From Tieghemostelium lacteum (taxonomy: Eukaryota > Evosea > Eumycetozoa > Dictyosteliales > Raperosteliaceae), in the NCBI GenBank assembly GCA_001606155.1, contig LODT01000006.1, positions 310,001 through 374,000 of the forward strand: a stretch of 64,000 bases of DNA. Reading direction: 5' to 3'. The notes under the pieces are model-generated. The model had not been told where the DNA came from, searched no databases, and saw nothing but the letters and a program-made list of their open reading frames with translations. Shown here in pieces: positions 55,031-64,000 of this stretch. Position numbers and translations under genes: made by a program. The stretch's first letter is position 1; every line of letters begins with the position of its first letter.

Positions 55031-57157
55031 TTAAAGGATGAATAGTAATAATAAAGTAGATAGAATTACAAGTAACATATTGGCTTGAGATGTTTTGATT
55101 GCGAAAGAGTCAAGAACAGGTGGATCAGCATATTTAACAGCCTGAATTTTGGCAATGAATATAGTACTACCAGCACCATCTTGATCAGAGGTCAATTGAA
55201 GTGCATTTATACCTTCACCAGCACCACATGAGAGATCAAAGAATGGAATGACAAGTGTAGTCCATGTATCCGTTGGAAACTCACCTCCAACATACTCTGA
55301 TAGACCAATACCCATATACGGTGTTGATGCAACTTGAACTGCTATCATTGCTTTAGGTTCCAATGGAGTTTGTCTCTTCTCACCATTTGGATTGTAGTTG
55401 GTCTCGTCTGGGAGATATGGATTGGAACCTTTAGGTATATACAAAATCTTTAGTAATATTGCATCATAGTCTGAAGTGCTAAGAGTACCATTCTCAAAGG
55501 AGACAATTAATTTGTTATTTCTTGCAATTCTCCATTCAATAGTTTTGAATACATTCGTACCTGATTTAAAGAGTTCATTAGTTGAATTGAAATCTACACT
55601 TCCATAACTTCCAGCTTTGGTAGCACCGTTCTCCAAAGAACCCTTTTCATAGTATGTTACTGAAGTATCTTCATCAATACAATTGGTACCATTAGAGAAA
55701 TAAATATCATCAACAAAAACTTGGCCTAAATACTGTTTATAAGCTTGTTTGAATACAAATCCAGAGAAATGTGTAACTTCAGGATAGATTAATTTCATTG
55801 TATTCAATGGTAAAATTACCTTATACCAAGTATTCTTTTCCAAACCACCACGAATATAGTCACCAAGGTTAAATGTACCTACTATAGTATTATCATTACC
55901 TTTATAGACACCAGTCATTGCAATGATCATTTGAGGATTCAAAGTCTCACCAGCATTGATCCAAAACGATAGATAGTTATGCTTGTTGACTGACCATGAC
56001 TTATTGGTATAGAAGTACACTGTAGTCTCCTCAGTGAGATCAAAACGTATTGCAGCCTGACCAGACTTTATCAATTGGTCTTGTGCAAAGTCTCTCATCG
56101 ACAATGACTTATCTTGCCAGTTTTCATCTAGAGTGTCATTGTAGATCCATTCCACACGATCATATGTGCAATTCTTGTGGAAGTACCAAAGGGGACTTGT
56201 AGATTCCCAAGAGTATCCAGAATTGTTGATTTCCACTTTGGGACATAGTCCAGGTGTATAAGATAGTTCGGATATAAACATACTGGTTGGAAGGTTCTTT
56301 GCAGGCACTACATAATCTTTAAATTCATCATTGTAAATAGATGCAAAGAATTTCAAAGGTGGTCTAGGGATTGCAGGATTGTTGTCCCATCTACCAGCAT
56401 ATTCATCTAGTTTATTTCCATTGGCATACCAACTCACAGAACGGTTGGTTAGAACAATAGTAAAATTATTGTAGTCTAGTGGATCAAATGTAGTTTGCTT
56501 CTGTTTAAAATAACCAGATGGTACACCAGTACTTGTAAACCCATATTGAATCAGAGACTTTCCACCTGGAATTCTAAAATAGATTTCATTCAACATTCCA
56601 ACTTTTGCACTGTTACTTACAAAGCAACTGGAAATGACACCTGCTACATCAGAGGCTTTCATTACACATGTAAAAGTACCGTATTTCAATTGGTATGATG
56701 AAACTACTTGTGCACAACTGTAGTCTTTTCTATGACATTTCTCAGGACATTCATCATTATCCAATGTCAAAACCATCTCATCGTTAGAACTGAATGAAAC
56801 AGCATCTTTAGTCAAACCACATAGTCTGTAGGGACTGTAAGAAGGTGCATTTTCAACAATTGTAAAATACTTTGATTGTGAAACAAAAGAAGTCTCTTTA
56901 AATTCTTTTGGACAGAGAACTGTAGTTGAGTTTTTACTTTTACTGAGAGGAGTATCAGGTTCTAAACTATCCGAATCAATACTATTACTATTACTATTAC
57001 TACCACTGTTATCAACAAGTGGAGACAATGTAGGTTTTATAGTGGATTTTGGTTTTGTACTTTTTGTTGGTGTTGTAGGTGGAGGTGAAGCACTATCTAT
57101 AAATTGTATTACTAATGTAATTATTAAAAAGATTAATATAAATTTATTAATCTTCAT
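55031..57157 (-). CDS. Secreted GH16-like/carbohydrate-binding-like glycoprotein, array member 3
   Basis: A single exon of 708 residues. Signal peptide (MKINKFILIFLIITLVIQFI), then a Thr/Pro/Lys/Ser linker (~25-75). The lectin-like module (~80-305) has YSPYRLCGLTKDAVSF, NDECPEKCHRKDYSCAQV, KYGTFTCVMKASDVAGVISS and FTIVLTNRSVSWYANGNKLD. The GH16 catalytic site is replaced by LNEIYFRIPG: the first acid is kept, the Asp and second Glu are lost. The two following modules (~315-690) contain WYKVILPLNTMKL, GQVFVDDIYFSNGTNC, FENGTLSTSDYDAILL and GLSEYVGGEFPTDTW. A hydrophobic C-terminal tail (LLVILSTLLLLFIL) after a small-residue stretch suits a GPI signal. Confidence 0.8.
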   Translation of the reverse strand: MKINKFILIFLIITLVIQFIDSASPPPTTPTKSTKPKSTIKPTLSPLVDNSGSNSNSNSIDSDSLEPDTPLSKSKNSTTVLCPKEFKETSFVSQSKYFTIVENAPSYSPYRLCGLTKDAVSFSSNDEMVLTLDNDECPEKCHRKDYSCAQVVSSYQLKYGTFTCVMKASDVAGVISSCFVSNSAKVGMLNEIYFRIPGGKSLIQYGFTSTGVPSGYFKQKQTTFDPLDYNNFTIVLTNRSVSWYANGNKLDEYAGRWDNNPAIPRPPLKFFASIYNDEFKDYVVPAKNLPTSMFISELSYTPGLCPKVEINNSGYSWESTSPLWYFHKNCTYDRVEWIYNDTLDENWQDKSLSMRDFAQDQLIKSGQAAIRFDLTEETTVYFYTNKSWSVNKHNYLSFWINAGETLNPQMIIAMTGVYKGNDNTIVGTFNLGDYIRGGLEKNTWYKVILPLNTMKLIYPEVTHFSGFVFKQAYKQYLGQVFVDDIYFSNGTNCIDEDTSVTYYEKGSLENGATKAGSYGSVDFNSTNELFKSGTNVFKTIEWRIARNNKLIVSFENGTLSTSDYDAILLKILYIPKGSNPYLPDETNYNPNGEKRQTPLEPKAMIAVQVASTPYMGIGLSEYVGGEFPTDTWTTLVIPFFDLSCGAGEGINALQLTSDQDGAGSTIFIAKIQAVKYADPPVLDSFAIKTSQANMLLVILSTLLLLFIL

Positions 57158-57592
57158 TTTATATATATGTATATCTAAATATCAATTGAGTACTTCTCAA
57201 TGAAGATAATGTTATAGTTCTGTTTCTAAATACACAAAATAAACAAAAACAGAGTCAGAGAGATTATTCAAATGATGGTTTCGAATAACCACTACCCCTT
57301 CTACTCAACCACACTACCCCACTCAAAGATAATATAGTATTTATCTATTTTCTATTATTTATCTTATTCATTGTTTTTTTGTTTGTTGTAATCACACACC
57401 ACACTTGAAAATTTAGTGAAAATAAAAAAATTAAATGTTATAACCTTAAGAAAATTAATAATAAATGTATAAATTGTCTTTTATAGCAATAATAAAACTA
57501 TATTATTTTATTTTTAAATTTTATATAGGGATGTGGTATGAGATGATGTGAGGGTGTATTTAAAAAATATAATTATTCTACATGGTAGTGTT
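57158..57592. other. Intergenic spacer between array members 3 and 4
   Basis: About 435 bp. It contains CA/C-rich stretches upstream of member 3: CCACTACCCCTTCTACTC and CCACACTACCCCACTC (57290-57324) and ATCACACACCACACTTG (57391). They read as GT-rich on the gene's own strand and resemble the boxes upstream of the phosphatase and member 4. No gene seen. Confidence 0.45.
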
Positions 57593-59512
57593 TTATAGTA
57601 ATAATAATAACAAGGATAAGATTATAAATATACTGGAAATTTGAGTTTTTGAGGCAAATGATTCAGCTTCTTTTGGTGGATCTGCAAATTTAACAGCTTC
57701 AATTCTACCAATATAAACTACACCTTGATATTGTCCTTCCTCAGAAATGATTTGAATAGCTTGAATTTCTTCAGCATCACCGCATGAGAGATCATAGAAT
57801 GGAATAGTGAGATCAACCCATCTTTTAGTTGGGAATTCACCACCGACGTACTCTGATAAACCAACACCTTGATAATAGTTCATGTTGACTTGAACTTGAA
57901 CTTTGGCATTAATTTCTCTAGGTGGAGATGTATGTGGTTCATCTGAAGCCTCTCCATTCCATTGGAATTGATTATCTGGAATATAATAGAGACTGATAAG
58001 GAATGCATCATAATCTGTTGTACTAATAGTGCCATTCTCAAATGACATTACCATCTTGTTACTTGACATTACTCTCCATTCAATAGTTGGGTTCTTTCTA
58101 TAGAGTTGACCACGACTCTTGAAATCAACTGAACCTGTAGAATAATTACCAGCACCTCCACCAACTAATTGACCATCTTTGAAATATGCTATTGATTTCT
58201 CACGATTCAAACAAATACTACCATTGCTAAAGAATATATCATCAACAAACATTTGACCCATATATTGTTTGTATGCCTCTGAAAAGAGGAAACCAGTGAG
58301 ATATTTGGTCTCAGGTGGATTGATTTGCAAACCTTTTAGTGGTAAGATTACCTTGTACCAACGGTATGGTTTCAAACCGCCACGAACATAGTCACCCAAA
58401 TTCAATGAGGCAACTTTAGTACGATTTAGACCAATAAAGTAAATAATCATTTGTTGATTACCCAAAACACCACCATTGATCCAAAATGTCAGATATTTAT
58501 GACGATGAACTGGAAATGGTTCTGTAGATTGGAAGAATATACCAGTGTTTTCTTTAAGATCAAATGATATAGAAACTTGACCACGTTTAGGAAGGGTGTA
58601 ATCTTCAATTTTTCTGAATGAATAGGATGAATCCTCCCATGGTTCGACAAAAGATTCATTGTAGACCCACTCTGGACGCCATAAAGTACAGTTACTTGTG
58701 AAATACCATAGTGGAGAACCTGCCTCCCAGTGCCATTCATCGGTAGAGTCCTCAGAAGAGGTGTCATTTGTGCAAGGAACTGGATCATAAGACATGGAAT
58801 CGATAAAGAGTGATGTTGGAAGACTACTATTCTTTATAGACTTGTTAACGTCATTGTAAATTGCTGCAAACAATTTGAGAGGTGGCTTAGGGATAGATTT
58901 ATCACCTGACCAATCAGATGTCTTTTCAGCCAAGAGATTACCACCTACATTCCAAGTGATTCTCTTATTTGTAAAGTTGAATGTAAAGGTATTGAAATCA
59001 GTCTGAGAAAAGAAAGCATTGGTAATGGTCTTTTCAAACTTTATTCCAGCACTATTACAACCAATGATAATCTTTGAGGCATTACCAGGGACTTTGAAAT
59101 AGATATCGGCATAAGCTTCACCCTTACCGTTATTTGAAGCATAACAACTAGATATAACACCAGGGATACTAGAAGTCTTCATTACACAGCTGTAGGAACC
59201 ATAAGACAATTGTTCTAGTGAGGCAACTTCTGCACATGAGTAATCATATTGATTACAATCTTGTGGACATCCATCAATATCCAATGTCAATCGCATTGCT
59301 GATTTTTCATCTTCAGCTGTATAGTTTACTGCCTTATCAGTTAGACCACATTGATATGGACTGTATAGAGTAGTGGATTCGGCTGGTGAAAATTGATTAC
59401 TTGTGCCATCCATAATATCTTTAAATTTAAGTGGACATAATGGTGCACCAATATTTAAATTTATATTTATAAATACTACCAGTAATAGTAGTACTATTTT
59501 TTTGTTTATCAT
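57593..59512 (-). CDS. Secreted GH16-like/carbohydrate-binding-like glycoprotein, array member 4
   Basis: A single exon of 639 residues, the shortest and simplest of the array: after the signal peptide (MINKKIVLLLLVVFININLN) it enters the lectin-like module without a linker. Landmarks: TLYSPYQCGLTDKAVNY, DGCPQDCNQYDYSCAEV, SYGSYSCVMKTSSIPGVISS and FTFNFTNKRITWNVGGNLLA. The catalytic position reads AYADIYFKVPG. Following modules: ISFDLKENTGIFFQST, YLTFWINGG, WYKVILPLKGL, GQMFVDDIFFSNGSIC, FENGTISTTDYDAFLI and YIGRIEAVKFADPP. The tail is hydrophobic (SSIFIILSLLLLLL). Because it lacks extra domains it may represent the ancestral form. Members 1, 3 and 4 share the SPY/TPY-CGL block. A large 1.2-kb spacer lies upstream. 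Confidence 0.8.
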   Translation of the reverse strand: MINKKIVLLLLVVFININLNIGAPLCPLKFKDIMDGTSNQFSPAESTTLYSPYQCGLTDKAVNYTAEDEKSAMRLTLDIDGCPQDCNQYDYSCAEVASLEQLSYGSYSCVMKTSSIPGVISSCYASNNGKGEAYADIYFKVPGNASKIIIGCNSAGIKFEKTITNAFFSQTDFNTFTFNFTNKRITWNVGGNLLAEKTSDWSGDKSIPKPPLKLFAAIYNDVNKSIKNSSLPTSLFIDSMSYDPVPCTNDTSSEDSTDEWHWEAGSPLWYFTSNCTLWRPEWVYNESFVEPWEDSSYSFRKIEDYTLPKRGQVSISFDLKENTGIFFQSTEPFPVHRHKYLTFWINGGVLGNQQMIIYFIGLNRTKVASLNLGDYVRGGLKPYRWYKVILPLKGLQINPPETKYLTGFLFSEAYKQYMGQMFVDDIFFSNGSICLNREKSIAYFKDGQLVGGGAGNYSTGSVDFKSRGQLYRKNPTIEWRVMSSNKMVMSFENGTISTTDYDAFLISLYYIPDNQFQWNGEASDEPHTSPPREINAKVQVQVNMNYYQGVGLSEYVGGEFPTKRWVDLTIPFYDLSCGDAEEIQAIQIISEEGQYQGVVYIGRIEAVKFADPPKEAESFASKTQISSIFIILSLLLLLL

Positions 59513-60675
59513 GATTTATAAATATACTAGAGCTTTTGTTTTGTTTTTTTTTTTTTTTAACTATTATAATAAATGCATATATATATATATATTATAAAAT
59601 AAAAGTAATTATAATATAAAATTAATTAAAAATATATTAATAAAAGGTTATTCTGATAATAAAATAATTAATGATTTTTTGTAAAATCAAAATTGATGAG
59701 TAATCAAAATTTACCTTTGAAATTTACTAAATTTGTCAAGAGAGTGTTAAAGTTTGAGATATTTAGAAAATCATTAAATTTCAGTATGGAATAAATAAAT
59801 AAGGGAAAATAATAAATAATAAGTTGTTTGTTGGTGAAACTTGTTTATAAAAGATTAGCTTATGTTTAATAATAAAATTGAACAAAAAGGAAAGAATATT
59901 GTTTTAACATTAAAAATTTAAACTCTTTAACTTTTTTTGATTATAATTGGTGTTGTATGTAACAGTAGAAGTAGGGGGTGTGATATATATTTGATACCAC
60001 AAAACACACATACCAACCACAACCCCATCCCTCTTGATTTTATTAATTATTTTTTTAAATTCTAAAAAAAACTACAGTGGTAGGTGTGGTGTGAAAGAAG
60101 TAAATGACAATTATAATTTATCAAACATCACTAAAAAAAGAGGTGGTGTGATTAGTTTATATTTTTGTTTTTAAATGGGATACAATAACAGCAACATTGA
60201 TAGATCCAACACGTAAATAAATTTTTTGAAAAATAAGTGAAGTACACAAATTTTAACAATAATTCTAGTGGTGGTGTTACTAATAACTATTCTGTTCAAA
60301 TAATTTGAAAATATAGAGTATTATTATAACTTTTCCATCATCTAAAACTCTTTAATCTTAGATTTTAATTGTATATCATATTTAAGGTGTGGGGTTCGAT
60401 GTTTCACAACCAAATATCTATTTCTACATAATTATATAATATTTGAAATCTAATAATAAAAACAAATATGAAATTTCGAGTGTTAGAAAATAAAGAAATC
60501 TATCTTTTTTCTCACTGTCATCAAATCATAGACTGCAATTATTAAAAATGTTGAATTGGAACTAAAAAAAAGTTTTTTTTTTTTTTTGATGATCACAAAT
60601 TGACTTTTTTTTAAAAGTGACAAAATCATCATTTTTTTTATTTTTCATTTTTTTACTATATATTAATATATTGGA
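59513..60675. other. Long divergent spacer between array member 4 and SND1
   Basis: About 1.16 kb without a credible gene. The part nearest SND1 is rich in oligo-T/oligo-A tracts (60560-60660). The middle has the GT/CA-rich boxes listed separately. No RNA gene was recognised; a GGGGTTCGATG string (~60395) resembles a B box only superficially. Confidence 0.5.
59973..60094. promoter_or_regulatory. GT/CA-rich element cluster upstream of array member 4
   Basis: GGGGGTGTGAT (59975), a CA/CC-rich stretch (ACACACATACC, AACCACAACCCCATCCC; ~60004-60031) and GTGGTAGGTGTGGTGTGAAAG (60077-60097) lie 460-585 bp upstream of member 4 and a similar distance upstream of SND1. They share composition with the phosphatase and other array spacers and resemble GBF-type G boxes; a developmental role is inferred. 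Confidence 0.4.
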
Positions 60676-63601
60676 ATGTCAAGCACATCACTTATTCAAC
60701 CACAACAACCAACTATTGGTGTAGTTCGTGCTGTAAATTCAGGTGATTCATTGGTCATTCATGAAGTAAATAAACAAGGTGTTGAATCTCCAGATAAAGT
60801 TGAATATACCTTGTCACATTTAACAGTACCAAGACTTGGTTATCATGGTACCCCAGATAAACCAGCAACTAAAGATCTAGTATGTAAATTTTACATTTTT
60901 CATTAATTTCCAAATATTAATTGAAATATATATATATATATATATATTTTTAAAATCAAAAATAATATTTAATTTTATGTTATAGCCATTTGCTTGGGAA
61001 AGTAAAGAATTTTTGAGAAAGAAATCTATTGGAAAAAAAGTGAATTTCTATGTTGACTATCAAGCACCAACTGGTAGAAAATATATTACAGTTTATTTGG
61101 TAGAGGATTTGGAGAATAGTTTAAATAAGCAAATGATTGAGTCTGGATGGGCATCACTTTTCAGATCAGCATCTGGAAAAGAAAATAAGAAACCAGAGTA
61201 TTTGAATTTGATTCAGTTAGAGACTGCAGCTCAACAACAAGAGTTGGGTATTCACAATAAGAATCCAGAGGCAATTAATAACAGTGTTCGTCCAATTCAC
61301 ACTCTGTCTCCATTTGACCTCTACAATAAACTTCAGAAAAAACAATTGAATGCCGTAGTGGAACAAATTAGAAATGCCAATAGTTATCGTGTTGTCATTC
61401 TACCTTCTTTCCACTCATTTGTAGTTCATCTCTCTGGTATTCAATGTCCAGGCTACAAAAGAGATGCATCTGGTACAATGCAACCTGAACCTTATGCTCA
61501 AGAAGCCGAGGCCTTTATCACTAAAAATGTACTTCACAGAGACGTTACCATCACTTTGGATACCTATGATAAACAAGGTACACTCTATGGTACTGTCATG
61601 TGTTCTGACAGAGACGTAGCTGCAACACTCCTCAAAAATGGGTTTGGTCAAATTGTAGCTTGGACATGTGCAGCTCGTACTGATCAAGAATCACTCAAAC
61701 AAGCTGAACAAACTGCCAAAGATCAGTCTCTAAGAGTTTGGAGTACACCTTCAACACCTGTAATCCCAACTTCAACCACTACAACCACTGCAACCACCTC
61801 TTCAACAGCTAACCCTACTTCAACCTCCAACATCAGAGGTGTAGACAACCCAAGAGAAATCAATGGAAAAGTCATTAAAATTGGTAACGCAGGTCAAATT
61901 GTTATCGTAACTGATCAGAAGGTTGAATATGAGGTTTCTCTAGCCTCATTAAAGGTACCAATGTTGACTAAAGTCGAAGATGAAAATGCACTAAAAATCA
62001 TGTCAAAAGACGACCAGAGTAAATCCAGATTCGAGAGATACTATGCCTACGAAGCTAAAGAGTGGCTTAGAAAGAGATTAATAGGTCAGAGAGTACAAGC
62101 ACGTTTAGAGTACATCCGTCCAGCTATTGCTCAATCATCACTTCCAGAGAAACCATTCTACTCTGTATACCTAGGTAAAGGAAACGTCTCATTAGGCCTC
62201 GTTGAAGCTGGTCTAGCTAAACTCCTCGAACATAAAGGAGCAGACAACAGAGCTGTAGACTATGAAGCCTTAATCGCCGCTGAAAACAAAGCAAAGAAGA
62301 AGAACGCAGGTCTCTTCTCCAACAAGGACAATGCACCAATTCTCAATATCAACGATTGCTCTGCTTTCGAAGACAAAAACCTCAAAGCCAAAGCCACAAA
62401 ACTTCTCCCACACTTGAGAAATGCTGATTTACCTGCTGTTATTAATTTGGTAATCTCAGCACAACGTTTCAAAATCTTTATTGAAAGAGATAGTTGTATG
62501 ATTAATTTGTCACTCAGTGGTGTCAGAGTTCCAAAGAAGGAAGACGATGCTGTTATTGCTGATTTGGCATTAAACTACTCAAAGGATCAACTCATGCAAC
62601 ATGATGTCACTATTCACATTGATGACATTGATAAAGCTGGTAATTTCATTGGTAGTTTGTATCATCAGAATAAGAACTATGCATTGTCACTTGTTGAACT
62701 TGGTTATGCATCTGTTCATGATCCCATGAGAAAACTTCCTGGTGTCTTTTTTGAGACTGAAGAGAAGGCTAAAAACGCACGTTTGGGTATCTGGAAGAAC
62801 TATGATCCAGAGGAAGAGAAAAGACAAGAAGAAGCAAGATTCCGTGAACAAGAAGAGAAGAACAAAGCCTCTCAAGCTGAGTTTGCTGAAGCTATTGTCA
62901 GAAGTGTTCAGACCCCAACTGACATCTATGTAGAATTTGTAAATAGTAAAACTGAAGAAATTATACACCAACTCAATCTCTTGGAGACTGATAACTCAAC
63001 TGAATCTCTTGGTGCCTCTTCATTGAAAGTAGGCGATTTGGCAAGAGTAAGATCTGATAAAGATCAAAAAATCTATCGTGCAAAGGTCTTAGAGATTAAC
63101 AATACCCAATACAAAGTAGCTCTCTATGATATCGGTGATGTTGAACAATTGTCTGCTAATAGAGTACACCCATTACCAGCTAAATATCACCAAATCCCTA
63201 CACTTATAACTCCAGTATCTCTAGCTTATCTAAAGAGTACTCCAAATGAAGATGTCAATAACGATGCTATTGATTTCTTGGATAGAGAGTTTGCTGGTAT
63301 CACTTTGAAATGTACTGTACAATCTCGTGATGAAAATAATAAAATGTCTGTAGTCTTAAAGGATGACCATGGTTGTATCAATACTGAACTTTTACGTAAT
63401 GGTTTAGTTAAAATTGACCCAAGAGCCAGAGGTTCACAATTGGACCAATTCAAATCTGATGAGAAAACTGCTATCGATAGTAGAATTGGTTTTTGGAGAT
63501 TTGGTAATATAGGTTCAGATGACGAAGATGAATCTAATCCAAAACCAGGTTTTAATAAAAAGAGATTCCAAAAGAAATCTGGTGGTGCTCCAAAAAAATA
63601 A
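60676..63601 (+). CDS. snd1: Tudor staphylococcal nuclease (Tudor-SN, SND1)
   Basis: Exons 60676-60879 and 60986-63601 (106-bp intron GTATGT..TTATAG, phase 0) encode 939 residues (human SND1 910). Four staphylococcal-nuclease-like domains are followed by a Tudor domain (about 745-810: GDLARVRSDKDQKIYRAKV, YDIGDVEQLSANRVHPLP) and a fifth partial nuclease fold, the standard architecture. Markers: GVVRAVNSGDSLVI, PFAWESKEFLRKKSIGKKV, GIHNKNPEAINNSVRPI, AYEAKEWLRKRLIGQRV and LVELGYASVHDP. A Ser/Thr run (about 321-351) is inserted between domains 2 and 3. SND1 is a multifunctional RNA-binding protein of the cytoplasm and stress granules, linked to transcription co-activation, splicing and cleavage of edited RNA. 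Confidence 0.95.
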
Positions 63602-63792
63602 TTTCAAATAATCCATACAACCATTTAAATAATAATTTCAAATAATAAAATTCAAATATATAATTAATATAATAATATTATTAAAAGAATAAGATATATG
63701 TCTTGATTAATAAATAATAAATTTTTGATAACGTAAAAAAAACAATTTTATTAGAACCAAAACTATAGTTTGATTAATCTTTTTTCTTTGAA

Positions 63793-63945
63793 TTAAGATG
63801 CAATAGTATTTGGTTGAATATTAGTTTCAGTGGTAATTGAGAGAATTGGTTGTGTATTAGTTTGCTGTTCTTGTTGTTGTTTAAGATAGTTTGCCATTAA
63901 TTCATCTTTATATTGTTCAATCATTTGTAAATCTAATTTTCTTGA
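63793..63945 (-). CDS. Last exon of an unidentified gene (partial)
   Basis: On the minus strand a frame beginning after a plausible acceptor (..CATCTAG at 63946-63952) reads SRKLDLQMIEQYKDELMANY, then LKQQQEQQTNTQ, and ends at TAA (63793-63795). The helical, Gln-rich tail of 50 residues is coding-like. Upstream sequence to the window edge has stops in this frame and looks intronic. No family recognised. It converges with SND1 across 191 bp. Confidence 0.45.
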   Translation of the reverse strand, partial: SRKLDLQMIEQYKDELMANYLKQQQEQQTNTQPILSITTETNIQPNTIAS

Positions 63946-64000
63946 CTAGATGGAAGTTCAGTGTTAGTAAATCAATCTTCACTCAGTGAACCTGGTAAAA

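Noticed and set aside
57277-57300. tRNA B-box-like string near GGTTTCGAATAACC
   Set aside because: One base too long for the GGTTCGANNCC box, with no A box or cloverleaf partner at tRNA spacing. The string near 60395 fails likewise.
1-64000. Search for mobile elements, CRISPR arrays, rRNA and class I ncRNA hallmarks
   Set aside because: No reverse transcriptase, integrase or transposase-like frame, no terminal repeats beyond the LRR duplication, no spaced repeat array, and no clear conserved ncRNA motif were seen.

Overview
This looks like nuclear DNA from a dictyostelid social amoeba. The evidence is its strong A/T richness, densely packed genes on both strands, short A/T-rich introns with GT..AG borders, CAA-coded polyglutamine and AAT-coded polyasparagine runs, Ser/Thr/Pro/Gln/Asn-rich inserts inside conserved eukaryotic proteins, oligo-dA/dT tracts upstream of genes, and full-length matches to conserved eukaryotic families, several with known Dictyostelium counterparts (a CP224-type XMAP215 protein, a PufA-type Pumilio). 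The species cannot be fixed from sequence alone. I saw no rRNA, tRNA, CRISPR array, retrotransposon or DNA transposon.

Layout. 1-8 kb: the 3' end of an unknown gene, a METTL6-type tRNA methyltransferase, an importin-alpha-like protein without the usual basic N-terminus, a decayed reading frame, and Integrator subunit 3. 8-16 kb: a large ankyrin-like protein, a TBC1D13-type Rab GAP, a small secreted protein and the COG3 Golgi tether. 16-25 kb: a purple acid phosphatase, PIGW (GPI anchor synthesis), proteasome lid subunit Rpn5/PSMD12 and a B-box/coiled-coil/kelch-like protein. 25-31 kb: Pumilio, mitochondrial ribosomal protein uS10m and PEX7. 31-36.3 kb: a tandem pair of leucine-rich-repeat genes mixed with fragments of secreted or surface proteins. 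36.5-50 kb: a TOG-domain microtubule polymerase (mtaA), ATP synthase delta, ZNHIT2, a coiled-coil protein, a JMJD5/KDM8 hydroxylase and an FKBP-like/TPR protein. 50-59.5 kb: four tandem secreted, probably membrane-anchored glycoproteins. 60.7-63.6 kb: Tudor-SN (SND1), then the last exon of an unidentified gene.

Most of the window is conserved housekeeping sequence, and neighbours do not form one pathway. PIGW may serve the probable GPI-anchored surface proteins, but so would any GPI protein. The least explained region is the four-gene array at 49.9-59.5 kb. Each protein has a signal peptide, a module that reads like a GH16 (CRH-type) glucanase fold with its catalytic ExDxxE motif degraded, two further beta-rich carbohydrate-binding-like modules, and a hydrophobic C-terminal tail. 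They look like lectins or cell-surface/matrix binding proteins derived from a polysaccharide-remodelling enzyme. Other points of interest are the LRR duplication with a frame break in one copy, the A10 run that breaks frame in COG3 exon 1, the IBB-less importin alpha and the FKBP module with a shortened active-site region.
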